A stretch of DNA of 64,000 nt, taken from NCBI GenBank assembly GCA_015999875.1, contig JAECRG010000001.1, positions 235,330 to 299,329 of the forward strand, read 5' to 3'. Every line of letters begins with the position of its first letter. Positions within the stretch are counted from its first letter, which is position 1. Below, piece by piece: positions 34,998 to 44,267 of the stretch. Under the pieces are notes generated by a model that had not been told where the DNA came from, did not search any database, and worked only from the letters and a program-made list of their open reading frames with translations. Position numbers and translations under genes: made by a program. The DNA is from Candidatus Saccharimonadota bacterium (GTDB taxonomy: Bacteria > Patescibacteriota > Saccharimonadia > Saccharimonadales > Saccharimonadaceae).

Positions 34998-36029
34998 CTA
35001 CTGTCCTATCGGCATAAGCACAGGCATTACTGCCTTGAAATCAGTGGTCTCCGTAGGTGTAGCAACATCTACATTGACATCGTAACTAAGATTCAAATCA
35101 ACTGCAGTAGTGTTGCCATTTTCTGCTTTGTCGTATTTTATACGTGTAATTGAGTGAGTGAAGCGATCCACCCAGATATCAACGCTTTGATCATTCATAG
35201 AGTCGGAAGCCCCAAGTGTCAAGATATCTTGACCGCAGGTACCGAGCTGCTTGACGGCTTCGTTACTTGCGACACTGTCTTTGAACTCCTTGAGCTTAGC
35301 TTGGTCGATAGATACTCGATATCCTTGCGCCGAGCCTTCGGCTTCAAGCTTTTTTTCAATCTTGATAAACTGGTACTTCAGATAACTTGCAGATAAGCTA
35401 TTGCGCGCACCACTATCGCTTTCAAGTTTACGGGCAAATGCCGCATAGCAGTCCGTCCCTGATTCGGTACCACTCGCAAGAGAGCGGAGTTCAGACTGTG
35501 TCACCTTTAGCCATTTACCCTCCATCTTCTTGCCGGCATCACCTAGTGCGCTTCGTATTGGGCTCAAAGCCAGCTTCTGCTGCTCTATCGCAGCCGCATC
35601 GCTAGGCTCCGGGAGTATAGACCCGATAAATGAGCTTGCAAATGATTCCATGAACTTTTCAGCTTCATTGACCTTTATGTACAGCGAACCATCTTCAGCT
35701 ATAACAGTCTGAAATGCGCCATTTAGCTTGCTATCCCTTAAGCCGGCGTATTCAAACTTGATATCAGCACCCGTGATCTTTTTGTTGGTTTTTGCTTCTA
35801 TAGTGGTTTTGTATGTGCCGTTTTTTGTTATAGCGCTAATAGTACCATCAACACCGACTGACTTTGCGTTCACTAGGTTCGCAAACCCTGAAGCTAGCTG
35901 GCGCTCTGGACTCTGGAAGAACAGTACAATACCTACGACAATAATCACGACTAAAGCGACCGCTACTCCGAGTGCAACGAAAATTCCCTTATTAGATGTG
36001 CGTTTTTTCTTGGTAGTCTGTTTATCCAT
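34998..36029 (-). CDS. Membrane-anchored extracellular protein A, unknown
   Basis: The 343-residue protein has a basic N-terminus (KKKRTSNKG), one membrane helix (about 16-38) and a large outward domain. The domain shares a plan with the next gene: alternating strands, then GKWLKVTQSELRSL and a cysteine in TDCYAAFARKLE, and a later cysteine in QLGTCGQDI. The strands resemble LppX/LprG-type lipid-carrying pockets, but I cannot prove this. Its start follows AAGGG. The two genes are tandem relatives. Confidence 0.7.
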   Translation of the reverse strand: MDKQTTKKKRTSNKGIFVALGVAVALVVIIVVGIVLFFQSPERQLASGFANLVNAKSVGVDGTISAITKNGTYKTTIEAKTNKKITGADIKFEYAGLRDSKLNGAFQTVIAEDGSLYIKVNEAEKFMESFASSFIGSILPEPSDAAAIEQQKLALSPIRSALGDAGKKMEGKWLKVTQSELRSLASGTESGTDCYAAFARKLESDSGARNSLSASYLKYQFIKIEKKLEAEGSAQGYRVSIDQAKLKEFKDSVASNEAVKQLGTCGQDILTLGASDSMNDQSVDIWVDRFTHSITRIKYDKAENGNTTAVDLNLSYDVNVDVATPTETTDFKAVMPVLMPIGQ

Positions 36030-36092
36030 TTCTCACCCTTTTTATTGTAACTATGCCTACATTTATACCATACCGCCTATGCTTATACCAGG

Positions 36093-37145
36093 CTATCGAA
36101 TTATTTTCGAATTCGCGGCACTTTGTTGTTGCTGCTGAAATATTCGACCTAGCGAGCTTAACTCTGTCTGCAAAGATGCATACTCTACGATATCTTGAGT
36201 AGGAGGCACAAGTTTATCTCCGGCTTTATACCCAAGCGATACTCGCGTCGTATTAACCTGATTTTGAATCGACGAAACACTCACAAAGTTTGTAATCCTG
36301 TTATCGCTATCTACAGTTATTTTTGTTGTCGATGTAGACTCATCTTTAGTCTGTTGTGATTGTGGCGTGCTTTGGGCAGCCGCAGCATCGGTACCGAGCG
36401 GGTCGTAGGTAGAATCACATTCTTTAGTAGATTTGAAAAGATCCTTGGTTTTAAGTGATTTGATAAAATCTTGCATAGCACTATTGTCATACTTAACTGT
36501 GTATTCTCTCATTCCTCCGTCTTTTTGCTCAACACCCTCCACATCGAGGAATCGGTTACCAGAGTATACCGAAGCAAGCTCTACAGCTGTAGCGGGGTTG
36601 TTTGCAATCTTGTCGAACAACACCACAGTACAAGTGTTCGCCTTGTTGTCTGACGGTTTCATTCGCAGCCACTTGTCATTGATCTTCGTTGCGATTGAAT
36701 CTAGATCTCCTTTGATTGTCGGAGCACTTCCGCCGAGTGTATCTGCGACTTTCTGTGCATTTGAAACACGAATATATGTCGTGTTTTTTTCTAGATCACC
36801 ATGTACCTGAATAGGAACATTGAGCGTTTCTCCCTGGAAACTACCGTTAATTTCGCCATTGAGTGAAGCCTGCTTGAGATTATCTACACTAAATGTGCCC
36901 TTTGCGTCAAAGGTGTTTGTCTGTGCTTGCTGAGCAAGAGAGAATTCACCATTGATACGTGGCTGCTTAAGCGTAGTGGTAATTGCTTCTACTAATCGCT
37001 TCTCGTCCCCACCTAGACCACGGGCTACAAGATTAAATACAAATATAGCGGCGATAAACGCAATGATGACACCACCTAGAATTAGAACTCTCTGGTACGG
37101 GCTCTCGAACTTACCAGCTTGTTTTTTTGCACGCGATTCAGACAT
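36093..37145 (-). CDS. Membrane-anchored extracellular protein B, unknown
   Basis: The 350-residue protein begins MSESRAKKQAGKFESPYQR, has one membrane helix (about 20-43) and an outward domain with INDKWLRMKPSDNKANTC and a cysteine in TKECDSTYDP, matching the W-plus-cysteine pattern of protein A. A Gln/Thr/Ser-rich stretch (about 248-270) and a Gln-rich end (IFQQQQQSAA) are low-complexity. GAGGGG precedes its ATG. The pair could be surface-exposed structural or lipid-binding proteins, but nothing more can be said. Confidence 0.7.
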   Translation of the reverse strand: MSESRAKKQAGKFESPYQRVLILGGVIIAFIAAIFVFNLVARGLGGDEKRLVEAITTTLKQPRINGEFSLAQQAQTNTFDAKGTFSVDNLKQASLNGEINGSFQGETLNVPIQVHGDLEKNTTYIRVSNAQKVADTLGGSAPTIKGDLDSIATKINDKWLRMKPSDNKANTCTVVLFDKIANNPATAVELASVYSGNRFLDVEGVEQKDGGMREYTVKYDNSAMQDFIKSLKTKDLFKSTKECDSTYDPLGTDAAAAQSTPQSQQTKDESTSTTKITVDSDNRITNFVSVSSIQNQVNTTRVSLGYKAGDKLVPPTQDIVEYASLQTELSSLGRIFQQQQQSAANSKIIR

Positions 37146-37191
37146 GATTCCCCTCTCTTCTCACAAATCAACTTTCATTATAGCATCGATC

Positions 37192-38472
37192 CTAAAAGCG
37201 TGAGAAGAATTGAGACTTAGCTTCGAGCCACTCTGGTGTTTGGCGCACTAAATGTTCATTGTCATCGATACTATGCAAAATTATTTTTACGGCCTCCTCT
37301 ACGAAAATACCGCCTTCCGAGCCCTTTGCCAGTATAATCGCACCTGGCTCAATAAACTGATGAATATATGAACCTGCGCTAATCGCGTCCGGAAAACTCT
37401 TAACCGGGCAGCCGTTTGCCTGTGCTGCAGGCGCCAAGTATTGCGCAGCCTCTTCACCTACTGTCACTACCCAGTCGATTTGATCAGGGTAGCACATGCG
37501 CCCAATACGCTCGTGCTCAGCCGCAGAGCTTGCGCCAAGTTCATTCATACTACCAAGAATTGCGATATGTTGCGGAGCTGGCAAATTGATAAGGGTTTGC
37601 AATGCCATCTGGGCTGCTGCTGGACTGGAGTTGTAGGTATCATCGATGATAAGTGAGCTGTTTGCCCCCTTGATCGTATTCATTCTACCGGGCACTGGGC
37701 GAATCATCTCCACTCCACGCACAATTGCTTCCGGAGCCATGCCGAAGCGAATTGCAACTGCGACCGCACCTACTACTGGTCGAACGTTGTGTTCGCCCAG
37801 CACATGAAGAGTTGCGTGTATATTATCTTGAAATTCAGGGTTTGTGAAATATCCCTTGTGTCCTTCCTCTATGCTAAAATCTTCATCGACAAACGAATAC
37901 TCCGCCATGCCACTTGTGCCGTATGTATCGATGTTTGGATTTGTCAGTAGCTGCGCAAATCTACCCTCGATATCATCTCGGTTGATAATAACCACTTTAC
38001 TAAAATTTCCGAGACTTAACTCTTCAGCGGCAACCGCATCAATTGTACCGAAATTCTGCATATGTTCCGGGGTAATAGCGGTTATCACGCCCACGTCGGG
38101 CTGCAGATACCTGCCAAAAGACGGGATGTCTCCTGGCCGATCTGTGCCAATTTCTTGAATAATTACGTCCACATCACTAGGACTTTTGATTTTTTGCTTT
38201 GCAGCGCGAAACACGGACCACCACGCAAATGGGCTGCGGATTTGCCCCGGGTAGTCTATGCCGAGTATTGCGAGCGGAGCTGTAAGCTCAGTGTTATGGT
38301 TACCCTCGTGCATATGCACACGGTACTGCTGCGAGAGGACGGTAGCGATAGCAGTCTTTGTACTTGTTTTGCCAACACTGCCAGCAACGCATATCAGTTT
38401 GATATCAGGATGAGCTTGAAGGTATTTGACGGTATATTTCTCAAGCTTTTTTTGGATATAGTTCTTAAACAT
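37192..38472 (-). CDS. murF: Mur-ligase family protein, MurF-type
   Basis: MurF joins D-Ala-D-Ala to UDP-MurNAc-tripeptide in cell-wall synthesis. The 426-residue protein starts at ATG 38472 (MFKNYIQKKLEKYTV). The longer open frame runs into tRNA-Ala and is rejected. The ATP-binding loop GSVGKTSTKTAI, then EGNHNTELTAPL, EIGTDRPGDI, TPEHMQNFG, HNVRPVVGAVAVA and DDTYNSSPAA (the DxYNANP site, with small changes) are present. The C-terminal domain carries LGSMNELG. The usual N-terminal MurF domain is reduced. MurF is likelier than cyanophycin-type ligases, but substrate is not certain. Confidence 0.88.
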   Translation of the reverse strand: MFKNYIQKKLEKYTVKYLQAHPDIKLICVAGSVGKTSTKTAIATVLSQQYRVHMHEGNHNTELTAPLAILGIDYPGQIRSPFAWWSVFRAAKQKIKSPSDVDVIIQEIGTDRPGDIPSFGRYLQPDVGVITAITPEHMQNFGTIDAVAAEELSLGNFSKVVIINRDDIEGRFAQLLTNPNIDTYGTSGMAEYSFVDEDFSIEEGHKGYFTNPEFQDNIHATLHVLGEHNVRPVVGAVAVAIRFGMAPEAIVRGVEMIRPVPGRMNTIKGANSSLIIDDTYNSSPAAAQMALQTLINLPAPQHIAILGSMNELGASSAAEHERIGRMCYPDQIDWVVTVGEEAAQYLAPAAQANGCPVKSFPDAISAGSYIHQFIEPGAIILAKGSEGGIFVEEAVKIILHSIDDNEHLVRQTPEWLEAKSQFFSRF

Positions 38473-38510
38473 AATACCTACAGCATAACCGATATGATGG
38501 ATAATTTCTA

Positions 38511-38587
38511 TGGTGGAGCATGGCGGGCTCGAACCGCCGACCTCTTGCATGCCATGCAAGCACTCTAGCCAACTGAGCTAATGCCCC
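38511..38587 (-). tRNA. tRNA-Ala (GGC)
   Basis: The leftward sequence has acceptor GGGGCAT/ATGCTCC, D arm GCTC/GAGT, anticodon loop ATGGCAT in stem CTTGC/GCAAG, T arm with GTTCGAGCC, and an encoded CCA. Confidence 0.95.
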
Positions 38588-38608
38588 ATGAAGATTTAGT
38601 ATACAGAA

Positions 38609-39313
38609 TTATTTCGTTTTGCGAAGCTTGCCGACTCTTGGGGCAATCATAAACAACAGTATGATTGCAAGTATGACAGCAAAACCACACATCACACTCG
38701 GAATTGCAGAGAGTGTTTCCGGCGCAATAAGATTTGCGGCTATTGTAGGGAATATAAACGATGCATAACCCACCCCAAGCCAACGAAGAGCCTGTCTTCG
38801 CTTCTTATCCTTGATATCTTTTGCATACAAGAATGCAGCCGTCATGCCAGCTGCGAGCCAAACATAGTAGTAGCCCATATAGACAGTCAACGCAGGCTTA
38901 TAGACTTCAAATATTACATAATTCCCCATGCACTCACTACTCTGTATGCCATGCCCTACAGTAAGGAAATAGACCGAAAAGACTACCGCAACAGCGTAGC
39001 CACCCCATGTGATAAATGGCAGCTTTTTGCCAGCGATAGCCAGTCCAAGGTGCGTGCCAATTGGCGGGAGAAAAGATATCGCAACCCATCCGACACGCGA
39101 CCAGTCGAGACTAGACAGCCCGAGAGCTACCTCGCATACCATATACTCGGCAAATTGAAATATTGCCAGGCACAGTAGCATAGCAATGATCAGTTTTATT
39201 TCTAATGTGCGACGGTATCGGAGCAGTAATATAAGTGCAGCTACGGTTTCAAATATAAAAGTAGCAATCATGACAGCAGGTGAGAAACAGTAAAATGATA
39301 GACTTCGTCGCAT
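38609..39313 (-). CDS. Seven-helix membrane protein resembling a histidine-kinase 7TM domain
   Basis: The 234-residue protein has seven membrane helices and a short basic C-terminal tail (RVGKLRKTK). The helices carry FQFAEYMVCE and WVAISFLPPIGTHLGL, patterns seen in 7TM sensory domains that precede histidine kinases, but here no kinase follows. Function is unknown. It could be a stand-alone sensor or a transporter-like protein. Confidence 0.65.
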   Translation of the reverse strand: MRRSLSFYCFSPAVMIATFIFETVAALILLLRYRRTLEIKLIIAMLLCLAIFQFAEYMVCEVALGLSSLDWSRVGWVAISFLPPIGTHLGLAIAGKKLPFITWGGYAVAVVFSVYFLTVGHGIQSSECMGNYVIFEVYKPALTVYMGYYYVWLAAGMTAAFLYAKDIKDKKRRQALRWLGVGYASFIFPTIAANLIAPETLSAIPSVMCGFAVILAIILLFMIAPRVGKLRKTK

Positions 39314-39467
39314 AGATAATATCCTAAGTTGAGCTGCTACGCGCCCACCCGGGGCACTTTTTTTGTTTGACGTATAATGTTTGTTTTGTCTGGCAAAAGG
39401 ATACCCCTTTTGCGTACCAGCTCAGCGCTAGTATGACAAACTATCGCCCAAAGCACAAGTAGTTTAA

Positions 39468-39836
39468 CTATTTGCCAGGGATAGGCAGTGGGGAATCGAG
39501 CCAGTCCCAGCCCAACCCCAAGATCGCGTTAATAAAGCCATATCCGTTGAGAAGCCAGATCGTAGCTACCACCACGATGGCCGTAAGGCACCAAAATGTG
39601 ACTTTTATCCATGGCTTTTGACGCGCAAGCCACGCCTGCCACGCGTCGTATTTTCCACGGGCAAAATGGAGGATGCGCTGCGCCCACTCAAACTCCGTAG
39701 ATAGGATCGCAAGCCCAGCAAATACAATCAGCCAGCCCGGTCCGGGGTATGGTATCGCCACAATGCCAACAAGGACCACTAACCCACCGACTATTGCGAC
39801 AAGAGCTTTTTTTGTTTGCCGTTTCACGTTGTTCAT
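39468..39836 (-). CDS. PGPGW-motif membrane protein (TIGR02611-like)
   Basis: The 122-residue protein has the diagnostic YPGPGWLIVFAGLAILSTEFEWA, two or three membrane helices and a basic stretch, matching the PGPGW family of unknown function common in Actinobacteria. A TACACT box (39845-39850) lies eight bases before the ATG. It is divergent from the flavin cassette. Confidence 0.85.
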   Translation of the reverse strand: MNNVKRQTKKALVAIVGGLVVLVGIVAIPYPGPGWLIVFAGLAILSTEFEWAQRILHFARGKYDAWQAWLARQKPWIKVTFWCLTAIVVVATIWLLNGYGFINAILGLGWDWLDSPLPIPGK

Positions 39837-39928
39837 CTACATCTAGTGTAGCAGACCACGGAATTAAGCCTACTCTCATCTTACCTTAGTATGCTATGGT
39901 TTTAATAGTAGATCACGGAAGGATACGT

Positions 39929-40408
39929 ATGCAAGACAATAAAGCAAAACTCATAGGGCTTGTAGTCATCGCGCTACTGGCAGTCGCCGGCACGGGTGCC
40001 GTCGTTATGCTCAATAATCGTGAACCAACTAACCAGACTTCCGAGGCGCAAGACAGCACCACCACGACCGAGCATGCAAACGCCAAAAGCACCGAAAACA
40101 CTGGTAACTCCTACAAAGATGGCACCTACGATGCCGACGGCAGCTACCGCACTCCAGGCGGCGCAGAGAGAGTGTCGGTCAAAGTAACACTCATAGACAG
40201 CACTATTACAGCAGTAGAAGTAACCGGTAGCGGAAGCGGAGAGTCTGCACAATACCAGGAATTGTTCAAAGACGGCATATCGGATGTGGTAGTGGGTAAA
40301 AATATTAATGAAATTCAAGTTTCTCGCGTGTCCGGCTCATCACTCACCTCAACAGGTTTCAATAATGCAATCGAAACTATCAAACAAGAAGCTACCACTT
40401 CCGCATAG
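39929..40408 (+). CDS. Membrane-anchored FMN-binding domain protein
   Basis: The 159-residue protein has one N-terminal membrane helix (about 8-28), a Thr/Ser/Asn-rich linker (about 30-60) and an FMN-bind domain (about 63-155) facing outward. The domain opens YKDGTYDADGSYRTPGG and closes with SGSSLTS at 135-141, the place where NqrC/RnfG-type proteins carry covalently bound FMN. The usual acceptor threonine (SGAT) is Ser138 here. The start is ATG 39929 after AAGGA. The gene overlaps apbE, whose product is the enzyme that attaches FMN. It probably passes electrons beyond the membrane. Confidence 0.88.
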   Translation: MQDNKAKLIGLVVIALLAVAGTGAVVMLNNREPTNQTSEAQDSTTTTEHANAKSTENTGNSYKDGTYDADGSYRTPGGAERVSVKVTLIDSTITAVEVTGSGSGESAQYQELFKDGISDVVVGKNINEIQVSRVSGSSLTSTGFNNAIETIKQEATTSA

Positions 40409-41249
40409 TTTGAAGTTCGAAGCGATCGGGACTCGCTGGCGAATCGAAACCGCACAGGAAGTAGGTGCTGAGTCAGCTACGCAAGTTTTTGAGACTATTC
40501 GCACATTCGATATGAAATGGTCTCGCTTTCGTACAAATTCACTTGTTACTATGCGCAGTAAGGTAGCCGGCTCTATTTCACTTGACGCAGACGAAGAAGC
40601 TATGCTCCTGCTATATAGGCGGCTCTACAATATATCGAATGGCGCCATGACGCCTTTGATTGGCCGAACGCTTGCTGATCTAGGCTATGATGCGAGCTAC
40701 AGCTTGCAACCACAAAAATCAGTACACAACGCGGTCGCTTGGGATACGACACTTGAGCTACGACTTTCGTCACTAGAGTTCATACAACCTGCATTGCTCG
40801 ATATTGGAGCAGCAGGCAAAGGCCTATTGGTCGATAGAATATCGACTATTCTTAAGCGACAGTTAGAGTCTTTCACAGTAGATGCCGGAGGTGACATATA
40901 CGTGTATGGTCATGTAGAAAAAATTGGCCTTGAACACCCTGACGATATCTCCAAGATAATTGGAACTGTATCTACACACAATCAAGCCCTGTGCGGATCC
41001 GCCAGCAATCGTCGCACATGGCGAGGGTATCATCATATTATTGACGCGCGCGATGCCTCTTTGGTTGATTCCATAGTCGCAACATGGGCACTGTCTGACA
41101 CAGCCATGCATGCGGACATGGCTGCCACAGCACTATTTTTTATCGAGGCTCAAACACTGCAGTCAGTTTTAGATACCATATATGTCGTTATGTACCCGGG
41201 TGGCGCAGTGCGGTATGCTAAAAATAAGGAGATCGAAATATATGGATAA
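40365..41249 (+). CDS. apbE: ApbE-family FMN transferase
   Basis: ApbE attaches FMN from FAD to Ser/Thr residues of exported redox proteins. The 294-residue protein has KWSRFRTNS, the glycine-rich PALLDIGAAGKGLLVDRIS (about 145-163), DAGGDIYVYG and a closing SDTAMHADMAATALF. Most ApbE proteins have a signal peptide or lipoprotein anchor. None is seen here, so the site of flavinylation is unclear. ATG 40365 is 43 bases inside the FMN-bind gene. The end overlaps the membrane reductase gene by eight bases, so all three are coupled. Confidence 0.9.
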   Translation: MQSKLSNKKLPLPHSLKFEAIGTRWRIETAQEVGAESATQVFETIRTFDMKWSRFRTNSLVTMRSKVAGSISLDADEEAMLLLYRRLYNISNGAMTPLIGRTLADLGYDASYSLQPQKSVHNAVAWDTTLELRLSSLEFIQPALLDIGAAGKGLLVDRISTILKRQLESFTVDAGGDIYVYGHVEKIGLEHPDDISKIIGTVSTHNQALCGSASNRRTWRGYHHIIDARDASLVDSIVATWALSDTAMHADMAATALFFIEAQTLQSVLDTIYVVMYPGGAVRYAKNKEIEIYG

Positions 41250-42753
41250 ATTCACTCGTCCAGTCGAAGTACTGAGTGATTCGATCACAATGTACGTTGC
41301 TACGGTGTGTGCGCTCAGCATGATTACCCTCACAGCCCTAGTACTTAGCGCAACAGGTCAGCTAGGTTTCGACATTGCAGACCTCGCCAGTACACTGGCG
41401 GTGTTGTTACTTGTATCATACTCAGCAAGTCGATTATTTGCCTGGACCTTCTCGACTCAGCACAATCGAGAGTCATGGCTTATCACAGCGCTTATTTTGT
41501 TTCTTACACTAGCCCCTGGAGACAGCACGCTTGAATACGTCAAACTTGCACTAGTTGCCAGCATCGCTGTAGCGTCTAAATATCTAATCGCATGGCGAAC
41601 TCGCCACATCTTCAACCCTGCTGCGATTGCCCTGGCAATAGGAAGTCTTTCTGGTCTCACTTCGGCTTTTTGGTGGGTTGGGACACCTCTATTGCTGCCG
41701 GTCGTCGTCGTCGCAGGGGTACTGATTGTTTCAAAAACACGGCGCTATTTACTCGCAAGTACTTTTACTGCCACCGCGCTTATCACCTCAGCCATCGTGG
41801 CGCTTATCAGCGATTACCCGCTAGTCGATGCAATTCGACTCGATCTCTTGTCTGGTCCGTTGGTGTTTTTTGCGGCCATCATGCTCACTGAGCCTTTCAC
41901 TGCACCAGCCACGCGCGGACGTCAGCTTATATATGCTACTTTCGTTGGTATACTCTACAGCTCACAATTGCCATTGGTTTCTATGCCCAGTATTGCATTA
42001 CTGATTGGAAACCTCTTAACATTTTATTTTGTAGTACGCACAGGAGATCTCCGCTTTAAAGTCACGGGCGTAAAAAAAATCGCACCACGCACATACGAGC
42101 TCCAGGCTACACCCTACTCACGACTCAATTACCTTGCAGGCCAATACACAGAGTTGTCGATACCTCACCCCAAGCAAGATAGTCGAGGATCGCGACGAAT
42201 CTTTTCATTTGCGTCCAGTCCAGATGAAGCTACTATCCGACTTACGACAAGAGTACCTACTGGTAAATCAAGTAGTTTCAAACAGGTATTCACAAGGATA
42301 CCAGTGGGGGCGACTCTTCGCGGCAGCTATATAGGTGGCGACTTCACCCTCCCAAAAGATGCATCAGCTCCACTTGTATTTATTGCAAGCGGCATCGGCA
42401 TCACGCCATTCCGCTCCATGCTTGCACATATGCTCGCTACAAAAGACACACGACAAATAACGCTGTTCTACTTCGTGCGCGCAACCGATGACATACTATA
42501 CGCTAAATTACTCGCACAGGCTGAGCGCGAGCTTTCTGTTACTGTCGTCTTTGTCGTAGCGCAGCCATCCAAGACATGGCAAGGCGAGCATGGATTGCCA
42601 ACGAAAGAGCTGTTTGAAAGATATGTCACGGATATTAGCCAGCATACGGTCTATATCTCTGGATCCCCTACACTAGTCGACTCAGCTAGAGCACAACTTA
42701 CAGGTAATTACACGCCTCAGCGAGTCGTGACTGATTATTTTACCGGTTACTAA
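41242..42753 (+). CDS. NqrB/RnfD-like membrane domain fused to FNR-type flavin reductase
   Basis: The 503-residue protein has about nine membrane helices (about 14-275) and a C-terminal ferredoxin-NADP-reductase-like domain (about 280-503). The membrane part includes HIFNPAAIALAIG and MLTEPFTAPATRGRQ, as in NqrB/RnfD. The reductase part has the FAD motif RRIFSFAS, the NAD(P) motif ASGIGITPFRSM and the C-terminal VVTDYFTGY. It should take electrons from NAD(P)H and move them across the membrane to the flavinylated partner. AAGGAG precedes ATG 41242. The convergent HAM1 gene overlaps by 14 bases. Confidence 0.88.
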   Translation: MDKFTRPVEVLSDSITMYVATVCALSMITLTALVLSATGQLGFDIADLASTLAVLLLVSYSASRLFAWTFSTQHNRESWLITALILFLTLAPGDSTLEYVKLALVASIAVASKYLIAWRTRHIFNPAAIALAIGSLSGLTSAFWWVGTPLLLPVVVVAGVLIVSKTRRYLLASTFTATALITSAIVALISDYPLVDAIRLDLLSGPLVFFAAIMLTEPFTAPATRGRQLIYATFVGILYSSQLPLVSMPSIALLIGNLLTFYFVVRTGDLRFKVTGVKKIAPRTYELQATPYSRLNYLAGQYTELSIPHPKQDSRGSRRIFSFASSPDEATIRLTTRVPTGKSSSFKQVFTRIPVGATLRGSYIGGDFTLPKDASAPLVFIASGIGITPFRSMLAHMLATKDTRQITLFYFVRATDDILYAKLLAQAERELSVTVVFVVAQPSKTWQGEHGLPTKELFERYVTDISQHTVYISGSPTLVDSARAQLTGNYTPQRVVTDYFTGY

Positions 42754-43300
42754 ACCAATCGCCGAATTGTGCCCAGTGCTGCAAGTCTTCACCCGCTGAA
42801 GCGATTTCACCGTCTCCTAGCTGCTCAGCCATAGTCTTGTCTCCATACAATATGACCAACTTCTCGAACGACTCTTCGCCGTGATCACGACCTCGGGGAG
42901 TATCGATAAAATGACCTTCGTAATCAGACTGAAAATGTTGCAGGGTAACTCCATCGTAGTATGCAACATGTTCATGGCAAAATATGCGCGCATCGTCGTG
43001 TCGAGACATCAAAGCAACCCAATCTTCAGGCTTTAGCCATGCAGCAATATCTTTCATGTACGCGCCGGGAAAGCCACCAAGCGCCGGTATAGACCAGCTA
43101 GTATCCGACACCACTACTGGCCGCAGTAGTGTCTCATATGCTGCGATGGCTTTTGCTTTCGTTACCTCAATTGAATCCCTGTGTTGAATCTCGTCTATTT
43201 CAACCTTTTTGGCGATGACTTCAATGTTATATGCAGCCAAAGAACCGTTTGCTTCGGATATTTTTCTAGGGTTGCCTGTCGCAAAAACTACTTGTTTCAT
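42740..43300 (-). CDS. HAM1/RdgB-type non-canonical NTP pyrophosphatase
   Basis: The 186-residue protein begins VVFATGNPRKISEANGSL, followed by VVVSDTSWSIPALGGFPGAYMK and RDHGEESFEKLV. These are the substrate- and metal-binding blocks of the HAM1 family that removes dITP/XTP from the nucleotide pool. It is cytoplasmic. TATACT at 43307-43312 lies exactly six bases before the ATG. Confidence 0.88.
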   Translation of the reverse strand: MKQVVFATGNPRKISEANGSLAAYNIEVIAKKVEIDEIQHRDSIEVTKAKAIAAYETLLRPVVVSDTSWSIPALGGFPGAYMKDIAAWLKPEDWVALMSRHDDARIFCHEHVAYYDGVTLQHFQSDYEGHFIDTPRGRDHGEESFEKLVILYGDKTMAEQLGDGEIASAGEDLQHWAQFGDWFSNR

Positions 43301-43312
43301 TGCACTAGTATA

Positions 43313-44203
43313 TCAAACAGTTAGCTGTGTTCGGGACGCAAGCAAGTCATAACATAATTTCACATTTGCAGCCTGTGAGCGACGAACATCCGTAAGCTGA
43401 CCATCACTTGTACCGAGTACCTCCAGCCAATAGCCGAGCGTTGATACAATCGCATGTTCATCAAATAGATCAGGATACATGCCATACACGTCGAAACCCG
43501 ACCGCGTCGCACCCACACATAATGACGCTACATCAAGAGCGTCGTCACCCACGCAAAGCCATGTCCAGTCGACAAGCTTACCCGTCTTTGTATGTAGATC
43601 ATATGCAAAATTATCTGCTCGTAGATCGTCGTGCACTAACGTATCTTGATGGACATACCAGGCCTGCATCAATCCACCACAGCGCTCCACAACCTCGGAA
43701 CTTACTCCTATACCATGACATGCTTGCAAAATATCATTTGCACGAGCAAGCACCGCTTCGTTTCTGAGCATAGGCCACCTATTCTGCACACCTACTACTT
43801 TGCGCATGGAGAAATCTGGATCACTTTCAAAGAGGTATCGTAATGCCTTCAAATCTTTTCTCGCACGCATAATAGCATGTAATTTATCAGTGTCCCAATT
43901 CGGAGAGAAATCGTAGCCTATGAGCGCCTGAGTTGCAAACGACGTACCTTCTGCATTTACAGCAAGCAATCTTGGTATGTAATCATAGCCAGCCTCTTGG
44001 AGTAGCTTATACGCTTTTACTTCCTTTCGGGCCCAATGTGCCGAATTGTCATCCATCGCACATTTCACAAACACTTGAGTGCCGTCCACCAACGTCACGA
44101 GACCCGTATACGCGGCAGTAAACCCCTGCTCAGAAGTTTGTATGTTTGGTACACGAGGCCATATATCTCGCTGCCAATCGTAGTAGTAGACAAACTTATC
44201 CAT
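43313..44203 (-). CDS. Aminoglycoside-phosphotransferase-fold kinase
   Basis: The 296-residue protein has the kinase-like APH fold: FVKCAMDDNSAHWARKEVKAYKLL with the ATP-contacting Lys and Glu, the catalytic loop VHDDLRADNFA and the metal-binding LVDWTW. Members phosphorylate sugars, choline, aminoglycosides or other small molecules. The substrate is unknown, and antibiotic resistance should not be assumed. Confidence 0.85.
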   Translation of the reverse strand: MDKFVYYYDWQRDIWPRVPNIQTSEQGFTAAYTGLVTLVDGTQVFVKCAMDDNSAHWARKEVKAYKLLQEAGYDYIPRLLAVNAEGTSFATQALIGYDFSPNWDTDKLHAIMRARKDLKALRYLFESDPDFSMRKVVGVQNRWPMLRNEAVLARANDILQACHGIGVSSEVVERCGGLMQAWYVHQDTLVHDDLRADNFAYDLHTKTGKLVDWTWLCVGDDALDVASLCVGATRSGFDVYGMYPDLFDEHAIVSTLGYWLEVLGTSDGQLTDVRRSQAANVKLCYDLLASRTQLTV

Positions 44204-44267
44204 TGCCGTGTATGTATAGCATTAGCGTCATTGCCCCTATTGTAGCAAGATAGCTGCTTGATGACTA

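Noticed and set aside
38473-38559. 29-codon extension of the MurF frame
   Set aside because: It is read from the tRNA-Ala gene and its flank; the ligase starts at 38472.
43313-44203. Aminoglycoside-resistance call for the APH-fold gene
   Set aside because: Fold motifs alone do not separate drug kinases from the many sugar, choline and unknown-substrate kinases.
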